A DNA stretch of 14,495 nucleotides from an uncultured Campylobacter sp. (GCA_947090385.1 CAMUNZ010000028.1:1-14495), one strand, 5' to 3'; numbered from the stretch's first letter, positions 6,782 to 14,495 are shown. Translations and numbers: made by a program. The notes: a model not told the origin generated them from the letters alone.

Positions 6782-7902
6782 TTGTATGCCCCGCTTAATC
6801 TTAAAATATCATTTATTATCGTAAATGCCATCAATGTGAATAAAAATCCAATTCCAGCATAACTTAAAGTCGCAAAAATTCGATCATTTACAGGTCTTTT
6901 AAAAATCAATTCATATAAATTAAACATTATATGTCCGCCATCAAGAGCAGGAATTGGAAATAAATTTACAATTCCAAGATTGACAGATATAAGTGCCATG
7001 ATAACCAAAAGTGTTGAAATTCCAAGATCATAAGCTTTTGTCATGATATCTGTCATGATAACAATTCCACCAAGTTCTGTTGGCGAAACTACTCTTTGAA
7101 TCAACTTTTGCAAACTTACAAAAATCAATTTCGATGCTTTTATCGTCTCATCTAAAGCAAATTTTAAGCTAGAAAATCCAGTATGATAAATCCTCACAAT
7201 TTCGCCATTTGGAGAAATTCCGATTAACGGCTTTTTTATTTTTTCGCCAAAAATTGTCTTTGTTTCGCCTATTTTTGGCGTTAAAGTTATGGATTTTATC
7301 TCTCCATTATTTTTTTTAATCTGCAAATTTAAAGTAGAAAATCTAACAAGTGGCGAAATTTCATCCCAATGAGAAATTTTTACGCCATTTATGCTTAAAA
7401 TCGTATCATTGACATCAATATTGTTTAAAGCTGGGGAATTTTTGCCAACAAAACCGATCTTTGGTGCCAATTTATCAACACCGATAAAACCAAGCGCGAT
7501 ATAAATCAAAAACGCCAAAAAAAGATTAAAAAACGGACCAGCAAATAATATATAAATTCTTCCAAACGGGCTTAATTTCGTATAGCTATCAAGATCTTCG
7601 CTTTTTGCCGTTGGATCGATATCTACTTGACCTTTTAAACTAACATAACCGCCAAGTGGAATAGCAGAAATTTTATAAATCGTGTTTTTTATCTTTTTTG
7701 AATAAATTTCTTCACCAAAACCTATACTAAAAACATCGACGCAAACGCCTAATTGCTTTGCTGCTAAAAAATGTCCAAGTTCGTGAAAAAAAATCAAAAA
7801 TGAAATAGCTAAAACTGGAACTAAAAACTCCAAACCATATTTATAAATTCCAAGCCCAAGAAGTAAAATTGTAAAAATTAAACCTTTAAATTTACTTTTC
7901 AT
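6778..7902 (-). CDS. rseP: RIP metalloprotease RseP (site-2 protease, M50)
   Basis: This inner-membrane zinc protease cuts substrates within the membrane; in other bacteria it releases sigma factors from anti-sigma factors or clears signal peptides. It is 374 residues. The zinc motif HELGH is at 40-44 inside a hydrophobic segment. A PDZ-like domain spans about 140-215 (GKNSPALNNIDVNDTILSINGVKI). The third zinc ligand and membrane motif NLFPIPALDGGH lies near the C-terminus, followed by a last helix (AGIGFLFTLMAFTI). Start ATG 7902 overlaps the end of pgsA by 11 bp, which indicates translational coupling. Its TGA overlaps the displaced TTG start of yggS. No anti-sigma target gene is visible. 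The frame is intact. Confidence 0.95.
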   Translation of the reverse strand: MKSKFKGLIFTILLLGLGIYKYGLEFLVPVLAISFLIFFHELGHFLAAKQLGVCVDVFSIGFGEEIYSKKIKNTIYKISAIPLGGYVSLKGQVDIDPTAKSEDLDSYTKLSPFGRIYILFAGPFFNLFLAFLIYIALGFIGVDKLAPKIGFVGKNSPALNNIDVNDTILSINGVKISHWDEISPLVRFSTLNLQIKKNNGEIKSITLTPKIGETKTIFGEKIKKPLIGISPNGEIVRIYHTGFSSLKFALDETIKASKLIFVSLQKLIQRVVSPTELGGIVIMTDIMTKAYDLGISTLLVIMALISVNLGIVNLFPIPALDGGHIMFNLYELIFKRPVNDRIFATLSYAGIGFLFTLMAFTIINDILRLSGAYN

Positions 7903-8440
7903 TTTCTCTTCTTTTCATCTCTTTTACATACGTAAAAACATATTCAAATCCAGAATAAAGCGTCAAAACAACAGCAATCCAAAGCAAAATTTCAGCTAAA
8001 AACCATTGCATTACTAAAAAACCAATCGCAATCATTTGAAATGTAGTTTTAACTTTTCCAGCCATGGATGCCGATACATCTACACCGTCGCTTGCCATAA
8101 AAACGCGAAATCCTGTTATAAAAAATTCTCTAATCAAAATAAGATAAACAGCCCAAGGATTTGCTCTGTCTATCACCATAAGTCCTAAAAATCCAGCTAA
8201 AGTTAGCATTTTATCGGCTAAAGGATCAATTATGGCGCCAAATTTTGTCTTTTGATTCCAAGATCTAGCGATATAACCATCAAAAAAATCAGTCACACAA
8301 GCTATCGTAAAAATCAAAGCAGCAAAATAATTAACCCAACTTTGATGTATGCTAAAACTTTCTTCATCTATCAAAATAAAAAAAAATAAAGGAGCCAACA
8401 AAACACGAAAAATTGCTAGTAAATTTGGTAAATTTAACAT
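7892..8440 (-). CDS. pgsA: CDP-diacylglycerol-glycerol-3-phosphate 3-phosphatidyltransferase PgsA
   Basis: PgsA makes phosphatidylglycerophosphate from CDP-diacylglycerol and glycerol-3-phosphate, the committed step to phosphatidylglycerol and cardiolipin, in the inner membrane. The 182-residue protein begins NLPNLLAIFRVLLAP, the usual PgsA opening. It has the complete CDP-alcohol phosphotransferase signature DGx2ARx8Gx3Dx3D, with Asp51, Asp54, Asp72 and Asp76 as the metal ligands (DFFDGYIAR..FGAIIDPLADK). Several hydrophobic helices follow, then a basic C-terminus (KEMKRRENEK). The ATG overlaps the SDR stop codon by one base (TAATG), and the 3' end overlaps rseP by 11 bp. Length is normal and nothing is odd. 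Confidence 0.95.
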   Translation of the reverse strand: MLNLPNLLAIFRVLLAPLFFFILIDEESFSIHQSWVNYFAALIFTIACVTDFFDGYIARSWNQKTKFGAIIDPLADKMLTLAGFLGLMVIDRANPWAVYLILIREFFITGFRVFMASDGVDVSASMAGKVKTTFQMIAIGFLVMQWFLAEILLWIAVVLTLYSGFEYVFTYVKEMKRRENEK

Positions 8441-9216
8441 TATTTAAAAGTTGTCCCGCCGTCAATTAAAAATGTATGTCCTGTAACCCAACTTGCTTTA
8501 TCAGAACACAAAAATAAACATGCGCCCGCTAAATCTGTCGGCTGTCCCATTCTGCCAAGTGGGCTTAATTTAGCCGTAGCATCTCTAACTTCTTCATAAT
8601 TAGTAAATGCTCTTAAAGCATCAGTTTCAATCGGTCCTCCACTTACTGTATTTACACGGATATTTTCATTTCCAAGCTCAGTTGCTGCATATCTAGCCAT
8701 AACTTCAACAGCCGCTTTACAAGTACCGTGTCCAGAATAATTTTCTATATAAACTAAATTTCCAGTAGAACTTAAAGTTATTATGCTACCGCCTCCAACT
8801 TTCATCATCCTCTTAGCTGCTTCTTGCGAACCAACAACAAAAGCATTTACAGTTGCTGTAAAAATATTATTAATCCCACGTGGTTTTAAACGCATAAATT
8901 TAGTATATCCACCAGCTACAGCGCGACCTGAAATTATTGCATTTGATATAAAAAAATCAACTCTATCAAAATCAAAATCTATTTTTTCAAAAAGTTCTTT
9001 ATAAGTTTCTGGCTCCAAAATATTTAAAGGATAAGCTTTTGCTTTTATTCCAAACTCTTTTTCTAAATCCTGCGCTTGTTGTTTTGCTAATTCTTCATTC
9101 GAATTATAAGTAAAAGCTATATTTACACCAGCTTTTGCAAACTCAAGCACAATAGCTCTACCAATTCCTCTTGTTCCACCGCTAATAACTAAAGTTTTAC
9201 CATTAAAAAAATCCAT
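8440..9216 (-). CDS. Short-chain dehydrogenase/reductase with FabL-like Tyr-x6-Lys active site
   Basis: This NAD(P)H-dependent Rossmann-fold reductase has 258 residues. The cofactor loop is SGGTRGIG (about 12-19) and the NNAG-equivalent is SNAIISG (91-97). The active-site region has SSTGN (149-153) and YSGHGTCK, giving Tyr160-x6-Lys167 instead of the YxxxK of FabG-type enzymes. The Tyr-x6-Lys spacing marks FabI/FabL enoyl-ACP reductases. The stretch ENYSGHGTCKAAVEVMARY and the following VNTVSGGPIETDALRAFTNYE resemble B. subtilis FabL as I remember it (ENYTTVGVSKAALEALTRY; VNAVSGGAIDTDALKHFPN). The C-terminus GHTFLIDGGTTFK is a normal SDR end. The gene sits between dapA and pgsA with one-base TAATG overlaps on both sides. 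A fatty-acid role is inferred; substrate is unproven. Confidence 0.88.
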   Translation of the reverse strand: MDFFNGKTLVISGGTRGIGRAIVLEFAKAGVNIAFTYNSNEELAKQQAQDLEKEFGIKAKAYPLNILEPETYKELFEKIDFDFDRVDFFISNAIISGRAVAGGYTKFMRLKPRGINNIFTATVNAFVVGSQEAAKRMMKVGGGSIITLSSTGNLVYIENYSGHGTCKAAVEVMARYAATELGNENIRVNTVSGGPIETDALRAFTNYEEVRDATAKLSPLGRMGQPTDLAGACLFLCSDKASWVTGHTFLIDGGTTFK

Positions 9217-10112
9217 TAAAATCCTTTTATATCGTAATTTTTAATAATTTGTTCTATTTTTGCGAAATTCTCTTTGCTTGGTTCGCAAAGTGGCAAACGA
9301 TACTCTAAAACAGGCAAAAGCCCAGCTATAAACATAGCCGCTTTTATCGGTATCGGATTGCTTTCGCAAAACATAGATTTATTTATATTATAAAGCTTAT
9401 CGTTTATAAATTTTGAATCTAAAAATTTATTTTCCAATGCTAAATGAGTTAATTTTGCCGTATAATCAGGCAATAAATTCGAAGTTACCGAAATTACGCC
9501 TTTTCCGCCATTGCTTAAAATAGGATAATTTATCGCATCTTCTCCACTTAAAACGCAAAGTTTTGGCTCATGTGCCAACAAATCCACGCATTTATCGATA
9601 TTTCCACTAGCTTCTTTAACGCCATAAATATTTTTACACTCTTTGAAAAGTTTAATTATAGTTTGCGTTGAAATTTCGCAACCACAACGTCCAGGAACAT
9701 TATAAAGCAAAATAGGAATTTCAACGCTTTTTGAAATAGCTTCATAATGTCTAAAAAGCCCTTCTTGTGTAGGTTTATTATAATATGGAACAACTGATAA
9801 AATTCCATCGGCTCCGCAAATTTGTGCAAATTTTGCTAAATCTATAGCTTCGTGTGTGGCATTACTTCCGACACCTGCTAAAACTCTTACATTTGTGCCT
9901 TTGCATATTTCAACTGCCAATTCTATACAAATTTTATGCTCTTCGTGCGTTAAAGTAGCGCTTTCGCCAGTTGTTCCGGCTGGAACTACAGCGTCTATTC
10001 CATTTTCTATTTGTCTTTTTATCAATTTCGAATAAGTTATTTCATCAATTTTTCCATTTTTAAAAGGAGTTATTAAAGCAGTCATCGCGCCAATTAAAAT
10101 TTTATCGTCCAT
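9216..10112 (-). CDS. dapA: 4-hydroxy-tetrahydrodipicolinate synthase DapA
   Basis: DapA condenses pyruvate with aspartate semialdehyde, the first committed step to diaminopimelate (for peptidoglycan) and lysine. The 298-residue TIM barrel shows GTTGES (46-51), YYNKPTQEG (110-118), YNVPGR with catalytic Tyr137, and GVKEASG with Schiff-base Lys166. ATG 10112 has an AAGGA ribosome binding site and lies three bases after the M16 peptidase gene. The 3' end overlaps the SDR start by one base. Length and motifs are canonical, so it should be active. Confidence 0.97.
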   Translation of the reverse strand: MDDKILIGAMTALITPFKNGKIDEITYSKLIKRQIENGIDAVVPAGTTGESATLTHEEHKICIELAVEICKGTNVRVLAGVGSNATHEAIDLAKFAQICGADGILSVVPYYNKPTQEGLFRHYEAISKSVEIPILLYNVPGRCGCEISTQTIIKLFKECKNIYGVKEASGNIDKCVDLLAHEPKLCVLSGEDAINYPILSNGGKGVISVTSNLLPDYTAKLTHLALENKFLDSKFINDKLYNINKSMFCESNPIPIKAAMFIAGLLPVLEYRLPLCEPSKENFAKIEQIIKNYDIKGF

Positions 10113-10115
10113 CTT

Positions 10116-11363
10116 TTATCCTTTTATAGAATTTTTCAAAATCAAATTTGTTAAATTTTTTCTATCAAAATATTTAGAATAAATTTCACAAATTTTATCT
10201 TTTGTAATATTTTTTATCCTATTTTCTACCTTATAAATTTCTTCGATATCGGATTTTATAATAAAATCAGCAAAAATTGATGAAATTTTGCTAGCGCTTT
10301 CGAAAGAATATACAAAATCACTAAGCATCAAATTTTTTACTTTTAAAACATCTTCATCGTCTAATTTTAATGGATTTTCTAAAATTTCTAAAATCTCTTT
10401 TTTTGCAGTTTCTGCAGAAATTTCTGGATTGCAAACGCCAAAAATTACAAATAAATTTTCGTCAATGCTGCTCATCAAAAAACAATCTACACTTCCTAAA
10501 ATCATATTTTCATCAATTAATTTTTTTTCAAAAATAGATGACTTTCCGCTACCTAAAAGCAAACTAATCGCTTCTAAAAATAAAGTATCTTCGTTTTTAA
10601 AAGGAGGAATTTTATACGCCATGGCGATATATTCGACATCCGTTTCTTTATAAATAATCACTGATTTTTCACCATCTTGGCAAGGTTCTTTTTCGTGAAT
10701 TTGTGGAATTTCAGATGAATTTTGTATATTTTCAAAAAAAATCTGTGCATTTTGAAAAACATCGTCTTCATTTATATCGCCACAAACTATCAAAAAAGCA
10801 TTTTTTGGTTGATAAAATTTTTTGTGAAAATTTTTTATATCTTCTATCGTCCAGTTTTTTATATCATCTTTAAAACCAATCGGCGTCCAATGATAAGGAT
10901 GATATAAAAATGCGTGATTATAAAGCCTAAAAAACATATATCCAAAAGGATCATTATCCGTTCGCCAAAGTCTTTCTTCTAAAACAACGTCTCTTTCTGT
11001 TTGAAATTCTTCATCAAATAAATTCAAATTCTCCATAATGTCGGAATAAAGCTCTAAACAAGTTTTTAGATTATTTGAAGAACATTTTATAAAATAATGA
11101 GTGCAATCAAATCCAGTAGATGCGTTATTTACACCACCAAATTCTTTTATAATTTTATCAAATTCGCCGACTGCGTGATTTTTTGTAGATTTAAAATTCA
11201 TATGTTCTAACATATGAACTATGCCGCTTTTGCCCATTTTTTCGTTTCTAGATCCAACTTTATAAAAAAGATCCACGCTAATTACATTTGAACCTTTTAA
11301 AAAAGGAATAAAATATATTTCCATCCCATTTTTTAAAATTTTTTTACTAAATTTAGGAATCAA
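10116..11363 (-). CDS. M16-family (pitrilysin-like) zinc peptidase
   Basis: This is a single-copy-domain zinc peptidase of the inverted HxxEH class. The family includes processing proteases and the PqqL type, and substrates in Campylobacter are unknown. Numbering from the TTG at 11369, the zinc motif HMLEH is at 52-56 with the expected third ligand 75-76 residues later in ERDVVLEE. KVGSRNE, GGVNNASTGFD and YHWTPIGF are typical. At about 415 residues it matches the short M16 form, with an intact peptidase half and a C-terminal M16_C half. The frame also allows TTG at 11369, but AGAGG directly abuts that codon and sits six bases before the next in-frame TTG (11363), which I prefer. No signal peptide is visible, so a cytoplasmic site is likely. 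The neighbours pyrD and dapA match the Campylobacter order. Confidence 0.9.
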   Translation of the reverse strand: MIPKFSKKILKNGMEIYFIPFLKGSNVISVDLFYKVGSRNEKMGKSGIVHMLEHMNFKSTKNHAVGEFDKIIKEFGGVNNASTGFDCTHYFIKCSSNNLKTCLELYSDIMENLNLFDEEFQTERDVVLEERLWRTDNDPFGYMFFRLYNHAFLYHPYHWTPIGFKDDIKNWTIEDIKNFHKKFYQPKNAFLIVCGDINEDDVFQNAQIFFENIQNSSEIPQIHEKEPCQDGEKSVIIYKETDVEYIAMAYKIPPFKNEDTLFLEAISLLLGSGKSSIFEKKLIDENMILGSVDCFLMSSIDENLFVIFGVCNPEISAETAKKEILEILENPLKLDDEDVLKVKNLMLSDFVYSFESASKISSIFADFIIKSDIEEIYKVENRIKNITKDKICEIYSKYFDRKNLTNLILKNSIKG

Positions 11364-11365
11364 TT

Positions 11366-12415
11366 TCAACCTCTTTTCGCACCGATTGCTTGACTTATCG
11401 ATAAAAATCCATCACTTTTTAAAAACTCGCTAATTTGAGAATTTAAATTTTTACAAATCGAAGGTCCTTGAAAAATAAAAGCTGTAAAAATTTGCAACAA
11501 ACTTGCACCGTCTAAAATTCTTTCATAAGCATCTTTTGCATCGCTAATTCCGCCAGAACTAATCAAAATTGTTTTTCCAAAAAGCTCGTTCGAAACAGCT
11601 TTAAATAAAATTTTAGATTTTTCTTTTATAAGTTTTCCACTAATTCCGCCAAAATTTTGCACATTTTGACTTAAAGAATAATCAACGCTAGTGTTGTTTA
11701 TGATAATTCCGCTAGCTCCACATTCAACAGCTTTTTTTGAAATTTCAATCGCTTGATCTTCGCTCATATCGGGCGAAATTTTTAATAAAATTTTGTTTTT
11801 CTTGCTAATTTGACTAAAAAGATCTTCTATAAACTGTAAATTTTGTAAATCCCTTAAATTTGGAGTATTTGGTGATGACAAATTTATAACAAAAATATCA
11901 CACAAAGAGTTAAAATTTTCTATTAAAATTTTATAATCATTTATCGCTTCTTCATTCGGAGTAATTTTATTTTTACCGATATTTGCAAAAACAGGCAAAA
12001 TAAAAGGATAAAATTTGCTTACATTTTCAGATATTTTTTTTGAACCTAGATTATTAAATCCCATTGCATTTTGCAAACTTTCTTCTTCAATCAATCTAAA
12101 AAGTCTTGGTTTTTCATTTCCAAATTGCGCTTTTGGCGTAAAAGTACCAAATTCATAAAACCCAAAACCAAGCGCCGCAATCGCTCTTGACATCGTTGCA
12201 TTCTTATCAAATCCGCCAGCAATTCCAATCGGATTTTTAAAATCTAAATCCCAAATTTTTTGATTTAAAATTTTATCATGGTATATAAATTTGTGACCTA
12301 AAAAATTCATCCCGCCAGGTATAAAATCTAAACTTCTAAGCCCAATTTCAGCAATCTTATGTGCGTTTTCTGGATCGAATTTAAATAAAATTTTTTTTAT
12401 AAAATCATAATTCAT
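11366..12415 (-). CDS. pyrD: Dihydroorotate dehydrogenase (quinone), class 2 PyrD
   Basis: PyrD oxidises dihydroorotate to orotate in pyrimidine synthesis, using FMN and passing electrons to the membrane quinone pool. The preferred ATG at 12415 gives 349 residues. An upstream in-frame TTG at 12430 exists, but AAGGA lies five bases before the ATG. An amphipathic N-terminal segment (YDFIKKILFKFDPENAH) matches the membrane-binding class 2 extension. The FMN barrel shows GIAGGFDKNA, NAMGFNNLGS, NLSSPNTPNLRDLQ (Ser as class 2 catalytic base), KISPDM, INNTS, FGGISGK and the phosphate-binding SSGGI with DGASLLQIFTAFIFQGP. Its end is close to or overlaps the M16 gene. It is intact. Confidence 0.96.
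   Translation of the reverse strand: MNYDFIKKILFKFDPENAHKIAEIGLRSLDFIPGGMNFLGHKFIYHDKILNQKIWDLDFKNPIGIAGGFDKNATMSRAIAALGFGFYEFGTFTPKAQFGNEKPRLFRLIEEESLQNAMGFNNLGSKKISENVSKFYPFILPVFANIGKNKITPNEEAINDYKILIENFNSLCDIFVINLSSPNTPNLRDLQNLQFIEDLFSQISKKNKILLKISPDMSEDQAIEISKKAVECGASGIIINNTSVDYSLSQNVQNFGGISGKLIKEKSKILFKAVSNELFGKTILISSGGISDAKDAYERILDGASLLQIFTAFIFQGPSICKNLNSQISEFLKSDGFLSISQAIGAKRG
11370..11374 (-). promoter_or_regulatory. Ribosome binding site deciding the M16 peptidase start
   Basis: AGAGG is immediately before the TTG at 11369 (no spacing) but six bases before the TTG at 11363. The second codon is therefore the better initiator. The site lies within the last codons of pyrD. Confidence 0.55.
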
Positions 12416-12420
12416 AAATT

Positions 12421-12425
12421 TCCTT
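12421..12425 (-). promoter_or_regulatory. Ribosome binding site deciding the pyrD start
   Basis: AAGGA with a five-base spacer precedes the ATG at 12415. The in-frame TTG at 12430 would place this site inside the coding region, so the ATG is the likely start. Confidence 0.7.
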
Positions 12426-12440
12426 TTCAAAAAATCGCTA

Positions 12441-12446
12441 ATTTTA
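12441..12446 (-). promoter_or_regulatory. Candidate sigma-70 -10 box upstream of pyrD
   Basis: In the 42-bp msbA-pyrD gap the minus strand reads TTTTGCTAAAATTAGC. This is a good fit to the Campylobacter-style TTTGnTAWAAT element as I remember it. The hexamer TAAAAT lies about 26 bases before the pyrD start, leaving a short leader that contains the ribosome binding site. It could start a transcript for pyrD through purH. It is inferred from motif and position only; the same bases form a short GCTAA/TTAGC inverted repeat. Confidence 0.35.
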
Positions 12447-12457
12447 GCAAAATTTTA

Positions 12458-14188
12458 TTAAATATTCTTTACTCCGTTTAATTCAAAATTTAGCCTTTGA
12501 TAAATAGGACAATTTTTCAATAAACTTTCATCTGTGCCGATTCCTACGACTTTTCCATTATTTATAACAGCGATTTTATTGGCATTTTTTATAGTCGTAA
12601 GTCTATGAGCGATGATAATTAAAATTTTATCTTTCCTTAATTTTTCGATAGCTTCTGTAATTTCTTTTTCGCTTTTATTATCCAAAGCAGAAGTTGCTTC
12701 ATCGAAAATTATAATTTGTGGATTTTTATATAAAGCTCTAGCTATGGCTATTCTTTGCCTTTGTCCTCCACTTAAATTTGTGCCAAATTCGTTTAAAACA
12801 AAATTTATCCCGCCATCAAGTTCTTTTACAAAATCATAAGCATTTGCCATTTTTAAAGCAGCTATAACTTTTTTTTCATCAATTTCATCGCCATAAGCGA
12901 TATTTTTTGCAATTGTATCCCTAAAAATAAAAATTCTTTGACTTACAAGACCGATATTTTGTCTTAAACTTTTTATATTTAATTCTCTTAAATCACAATC
13001 ATTTATCAAAATATTTCCATTTGTTGCGTCATAAAATCGCATCAACAAATTCACGATAGAAGTTTTTCCGCCACCGCTATTTCCAACAAGCGCCAAAATT
13101 TCTCCTTTATTTACGCAAAAATTTATCCCATTTAAAGCCGTTTTATTAGCATATTTTAAAAACACATCTTGAAAAATTATAAAATTTACATTTTGTGGAA
13201 ATTCCTTTTCGCCACTTACTATAGAAGGAGTTTTATCGATTAATTCAAAAGTTCTTTGACTTGCGACAATCGCATCTTGCATAGAATTATATATCTTTGA
13301 TATATTTTTTAAAGGCGTATAAATCATAAAAAGCGCCGTCAAAAATGAAAAAAAGCTTCCGACGCTCATTTGTTCGTCAATCACCTCTTTTCCGCCAACA
13401 ATAATAACAACAGCGATACCAAAAGCGCCTATTGTTTCCATCATCGGACTTACAAATTCTGATGTTTTGGTACCTTTCATGGCAAGTTTTGCAAAATATT
13501 CATTTTGATCTTTAAATTTTTTATATTCAAATTCTTGTGCATTTGAAGCCTTTACAATTTCGATATTTGTAAAAATTTCATTTAAATTTGAACTTAAATC
13601 ACTTAATTTTTCTTGAGAATTTTTGGAAATATTTTTCATTTTTTTTGCTAATCTTGATAAAGGATAAATCACCAAAGGAAAAAAAATAAGTGCAAAAAAA
13701 GCTAATTTTGGACTTTGATAAATAACAACAGCTAAAAGTCCGATACAAGTAAGAGTATCCCTTATAAGCTGAGGAACCATAGTTGCTACGACATTTCTAA
13801 TTCTTTCTACATCATTCATAGTTCTGCTTATCAATTCACCGACTCGAAAATCATTGAAAAATTGCATATCTAAACTTAATAAATTTTTCAAAAGTCTATT
13901 TCTAAATCTTTTTACAACATCTTGTCCAATAAACGCTGTAAAATAAGCTTGCAAAAAAAGACCTAAACTTTTTATAAAATATATAAAAATAATCGCATAA
14001 GGAAGCAAATAAAGCAAATCTTCATTTTTTTCAACAAAAATTTTATCCAAAACTGGTTTTACTAAATAAGCAGAAAAAGCCGTGCCAAAACTCGCCATAA
14101 TCATGCCAAAAATCGCAATCACAAAATACCAGATATAATCTACAAAGTAACTTTTAAATCGTCTTAAAATAATTGTTAAATCTCGCAT
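12458..14188 (-). CDS. msbA: Lipid A export ATP-binding/permease MsbA
   Basis: This ABC exporter half-transporter flips lipid A-core across the inner membrane. The ATG at 14188 gives 576 residues. The ATG at 14200 in the same frame adds MGKI but has no ribosome binding site, whereas GGA lies six bases before 14188. The N-terminal domain (about 1-310) has six hydrophobic helices, with FGTAFSAYLVKPVLDKIF and FRVGELISRTMNDVERIR typical of MsbA. The ATPase domain shows Walker A GNSGGGKT (about 369-376), the Q-loop (LVSQRIFIF), signature LSGGQRQR (472-479), Walker B IIIFDEATSALD with the catalytic Glu near 497, and the switch His in IIAHRLTTI. The start lies inside the 3' end of cysS, so translation is probably coupled. 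The MsbA call over other ABC exporters rests on domain order and the cysS-pyrD context. Confidence 0.9.
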   Translation of the reverse strand: MRDLTIILRRFKSYFVDYIWYFVIAIFGMIMASFGTAFSAYLVKPVLDKIFVEKNEDLLYLLPYAIIFIYFIKSLGLFLQAYFTAFIGQDVVKRFRNRLLKNLLSLDMQFFNDFRVGELISRTMNDVERIRNVVATMVPQLIRDTLTCIGLLAVVIYQSPKLAFFALIFFPLVIYPLSRLAKKMKNISKNSQEKLSDLSSNLNEIFTNIEIVKASNAQEFEYKKFKDQNEYFAKLAMKGTKTSEFVSPMMETIGAFGIAVVIIVGGKEVIDEQMSVGSFFSFLTALFMIYTPLKNISKIYNSMQDAIVASQRTFELIDKTPSIVSGEKEFPQNVNFIIFQDVFLKYANKTALNGINFCVNKGEILALVGNSGGGKTSIVNLLMRFYDATNGNILINDCDLRELNIKSLRQNIGLVSQRIFIFRDTIAKNIAYGDEIDEKKVIAALKMANAYDFVKELDGGINFVLNEFGTNLSGGQRQRIAIARALYKNPQIIIFDEATSALDNKSEKEITEAIEKLRKDKILIIIAHRLTTIKNANKIAVINNGKVVGIGTDESLLKNCPIYQRLNFELNGVKNI

Positions 14189-14495
14189 AATTTTTCCCAT
14201 TTAGTGCCGTTTAAAGTATCTAGAAGCATTATATTTTTTGCTTTTAAAATTTCTCTTATTTCGTCGGCTTTTTTAAAATCTTTTTGCTTTTTTGCTAAAT
14301 TTCTTTCGTTTATCAAAGATAAAATTTCAGCTTTTTGTTTATCATTTACACCAAATTGAAAATACTCAAACTCATCATTTTGCAAAATTCCAAAAATTTC
14401 ACCTATAAATTTCAAATTTGCAAGAATTTTTAATTTTATTTTTTTATCTTTTGAATTTTTATTTAAATTTTCATTTGCTAAATTTACAAACTCAT
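14176..14495 (-). CDS. cysS: Cysteinyl-tRNA synthetase, C-terminal end (5' end outside window)
   Basis: This is the last 105 or so residues of the enzyme that charges tRNA-Cys. The frame is open to the right edge. The TTG at 14415 is an internal Leu codon (..ILANLKFIGEIFG..), not a start. The C-terminal anticodon-binding helical part is visible: FVNLANENLNKN, then FEYFQFGVNDKQ, then AKKQKDFKKADEIREILKAKNIMLLDTLNGTKWE, which carries the DTxNGTxWE ending typical of CysRS. The catalytic HIGH and KMSKS regions and the zinc site are outside the window. The 3' end overlaps msbA by 13 bp, or 25 bp if the upstream ATG is used. cysS-msbA adjacency matches what I recall of C. jejuni. Confidence 0.93.
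   Translation of the reverse strand, partial: EFVNLANENLNKNSKDKKIKLKILANLKFIGEIFGILQNDEFEYFQFGVNDKQKAEILSLINERNLAKKQKDFKKADEIREILKAKNIMLLDTLNGTKWEKLCEI

Noticed and set aside
10288..10907. Plus-strand open frames inside the M16 peptidase gene
   Set aside because: They are antisense to a well-supported gene, lack ribosome binding sites and have low-complexity Lys/Ser/Phe-rich translations typical of A/T-rich shadows.
14176..14415. A small 79-residue gene starting at 14415
   Set aside because: The frame continues open to the window edge with CysRS-like sequence; the apparent start is an internal TTG Leu codon of cysS.
1..14495. CRISPR arrays, tRNA or rRNA genes, insertion sequences, prophage or defence islands
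   Set aside because: No regularly spaced repeats, no cloverleaf-like or rRNA sequence, and no transposase, integrase or defence-family motifs were seen on either strand. Frequent AAATTT-type strings reflect base composition.

Overview
The window is very A+T-rich and almost fully coding. It reads as a chromosomal segment of a Campylobacterota member, most likely Campylobacter. The evidence is a MurF with the membrane-embedded N-terminal extension seen in this group, a PgbA-N-type exported protein, a GlcD-like FAD oxidase next to it, and the run cysS-msbA-pyrD-M16 peptidase-dapA-SDR, which I remember as the Campylobacter order. The species cannot be fixed from sequence alone. TAA, TAG and TGA all end intact genes here, so the standard bacterial code applies.

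Layout. Bases 2-982 (+) hold the C-terminal half of a heavy-metal P1B-type ATPase cut by the window edge. It converges on everything else across a perfect 12-bp hairpin (981-1010) that can terminate transcription both ways. From 14495 down to 1018 all genes lie on the minus strand and are tightly packed. In transcription order they are cysS (3' end), msbA, pyrD, an M16 zinc peptidase, dapA, an SDR reductase, pgsA, rseP, yggS (5' frameshift), murF (internal amber stop), a PgbA-N exported protein, glcD and purH. Most junctions overlap or are a few bases apart. The only gaps wide enough for a promoter are msbA-pyrD (about 42 bp) and murF-PgbA-N protein (57 bp). No stretch over 300 bases lacks a gene.

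Functionally this is housekeeping with an envelope theme: lipid A flippase (MsbA), DAP/lysine precursor (DapA), a possible enoyl-ACP reductase (SDR with a Tyr-x6-Lys site), phosphatidylglycerophosphate synthase (PgsA), site-2 protease (RseP) and the last cytoplasmic peptidoglycan-precursor step (MurF). Pyrimidine (PyrD), purine (PurH), PLP homeostasis (YggS) and 2-hydroxyacid oxidation (GlcD) genes are interspersed.

The most notable observation is that two adjacent genes, yggS and murF, each carry one disabling lesion while their neighbours are intact. murF has one in-frame TAG at codon 270 of 470 with perfect family continuity on both sides. yggS has a frameshift within its first seven codons that separates every usable start codon from the PLP-lysine region. 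Because MurF is normally essential, this is either sequence error or a real change that needs suppression, split expression or another copy. I found no CRISPR, tRNA, rRNA, insertion sequence or new defence-type system.
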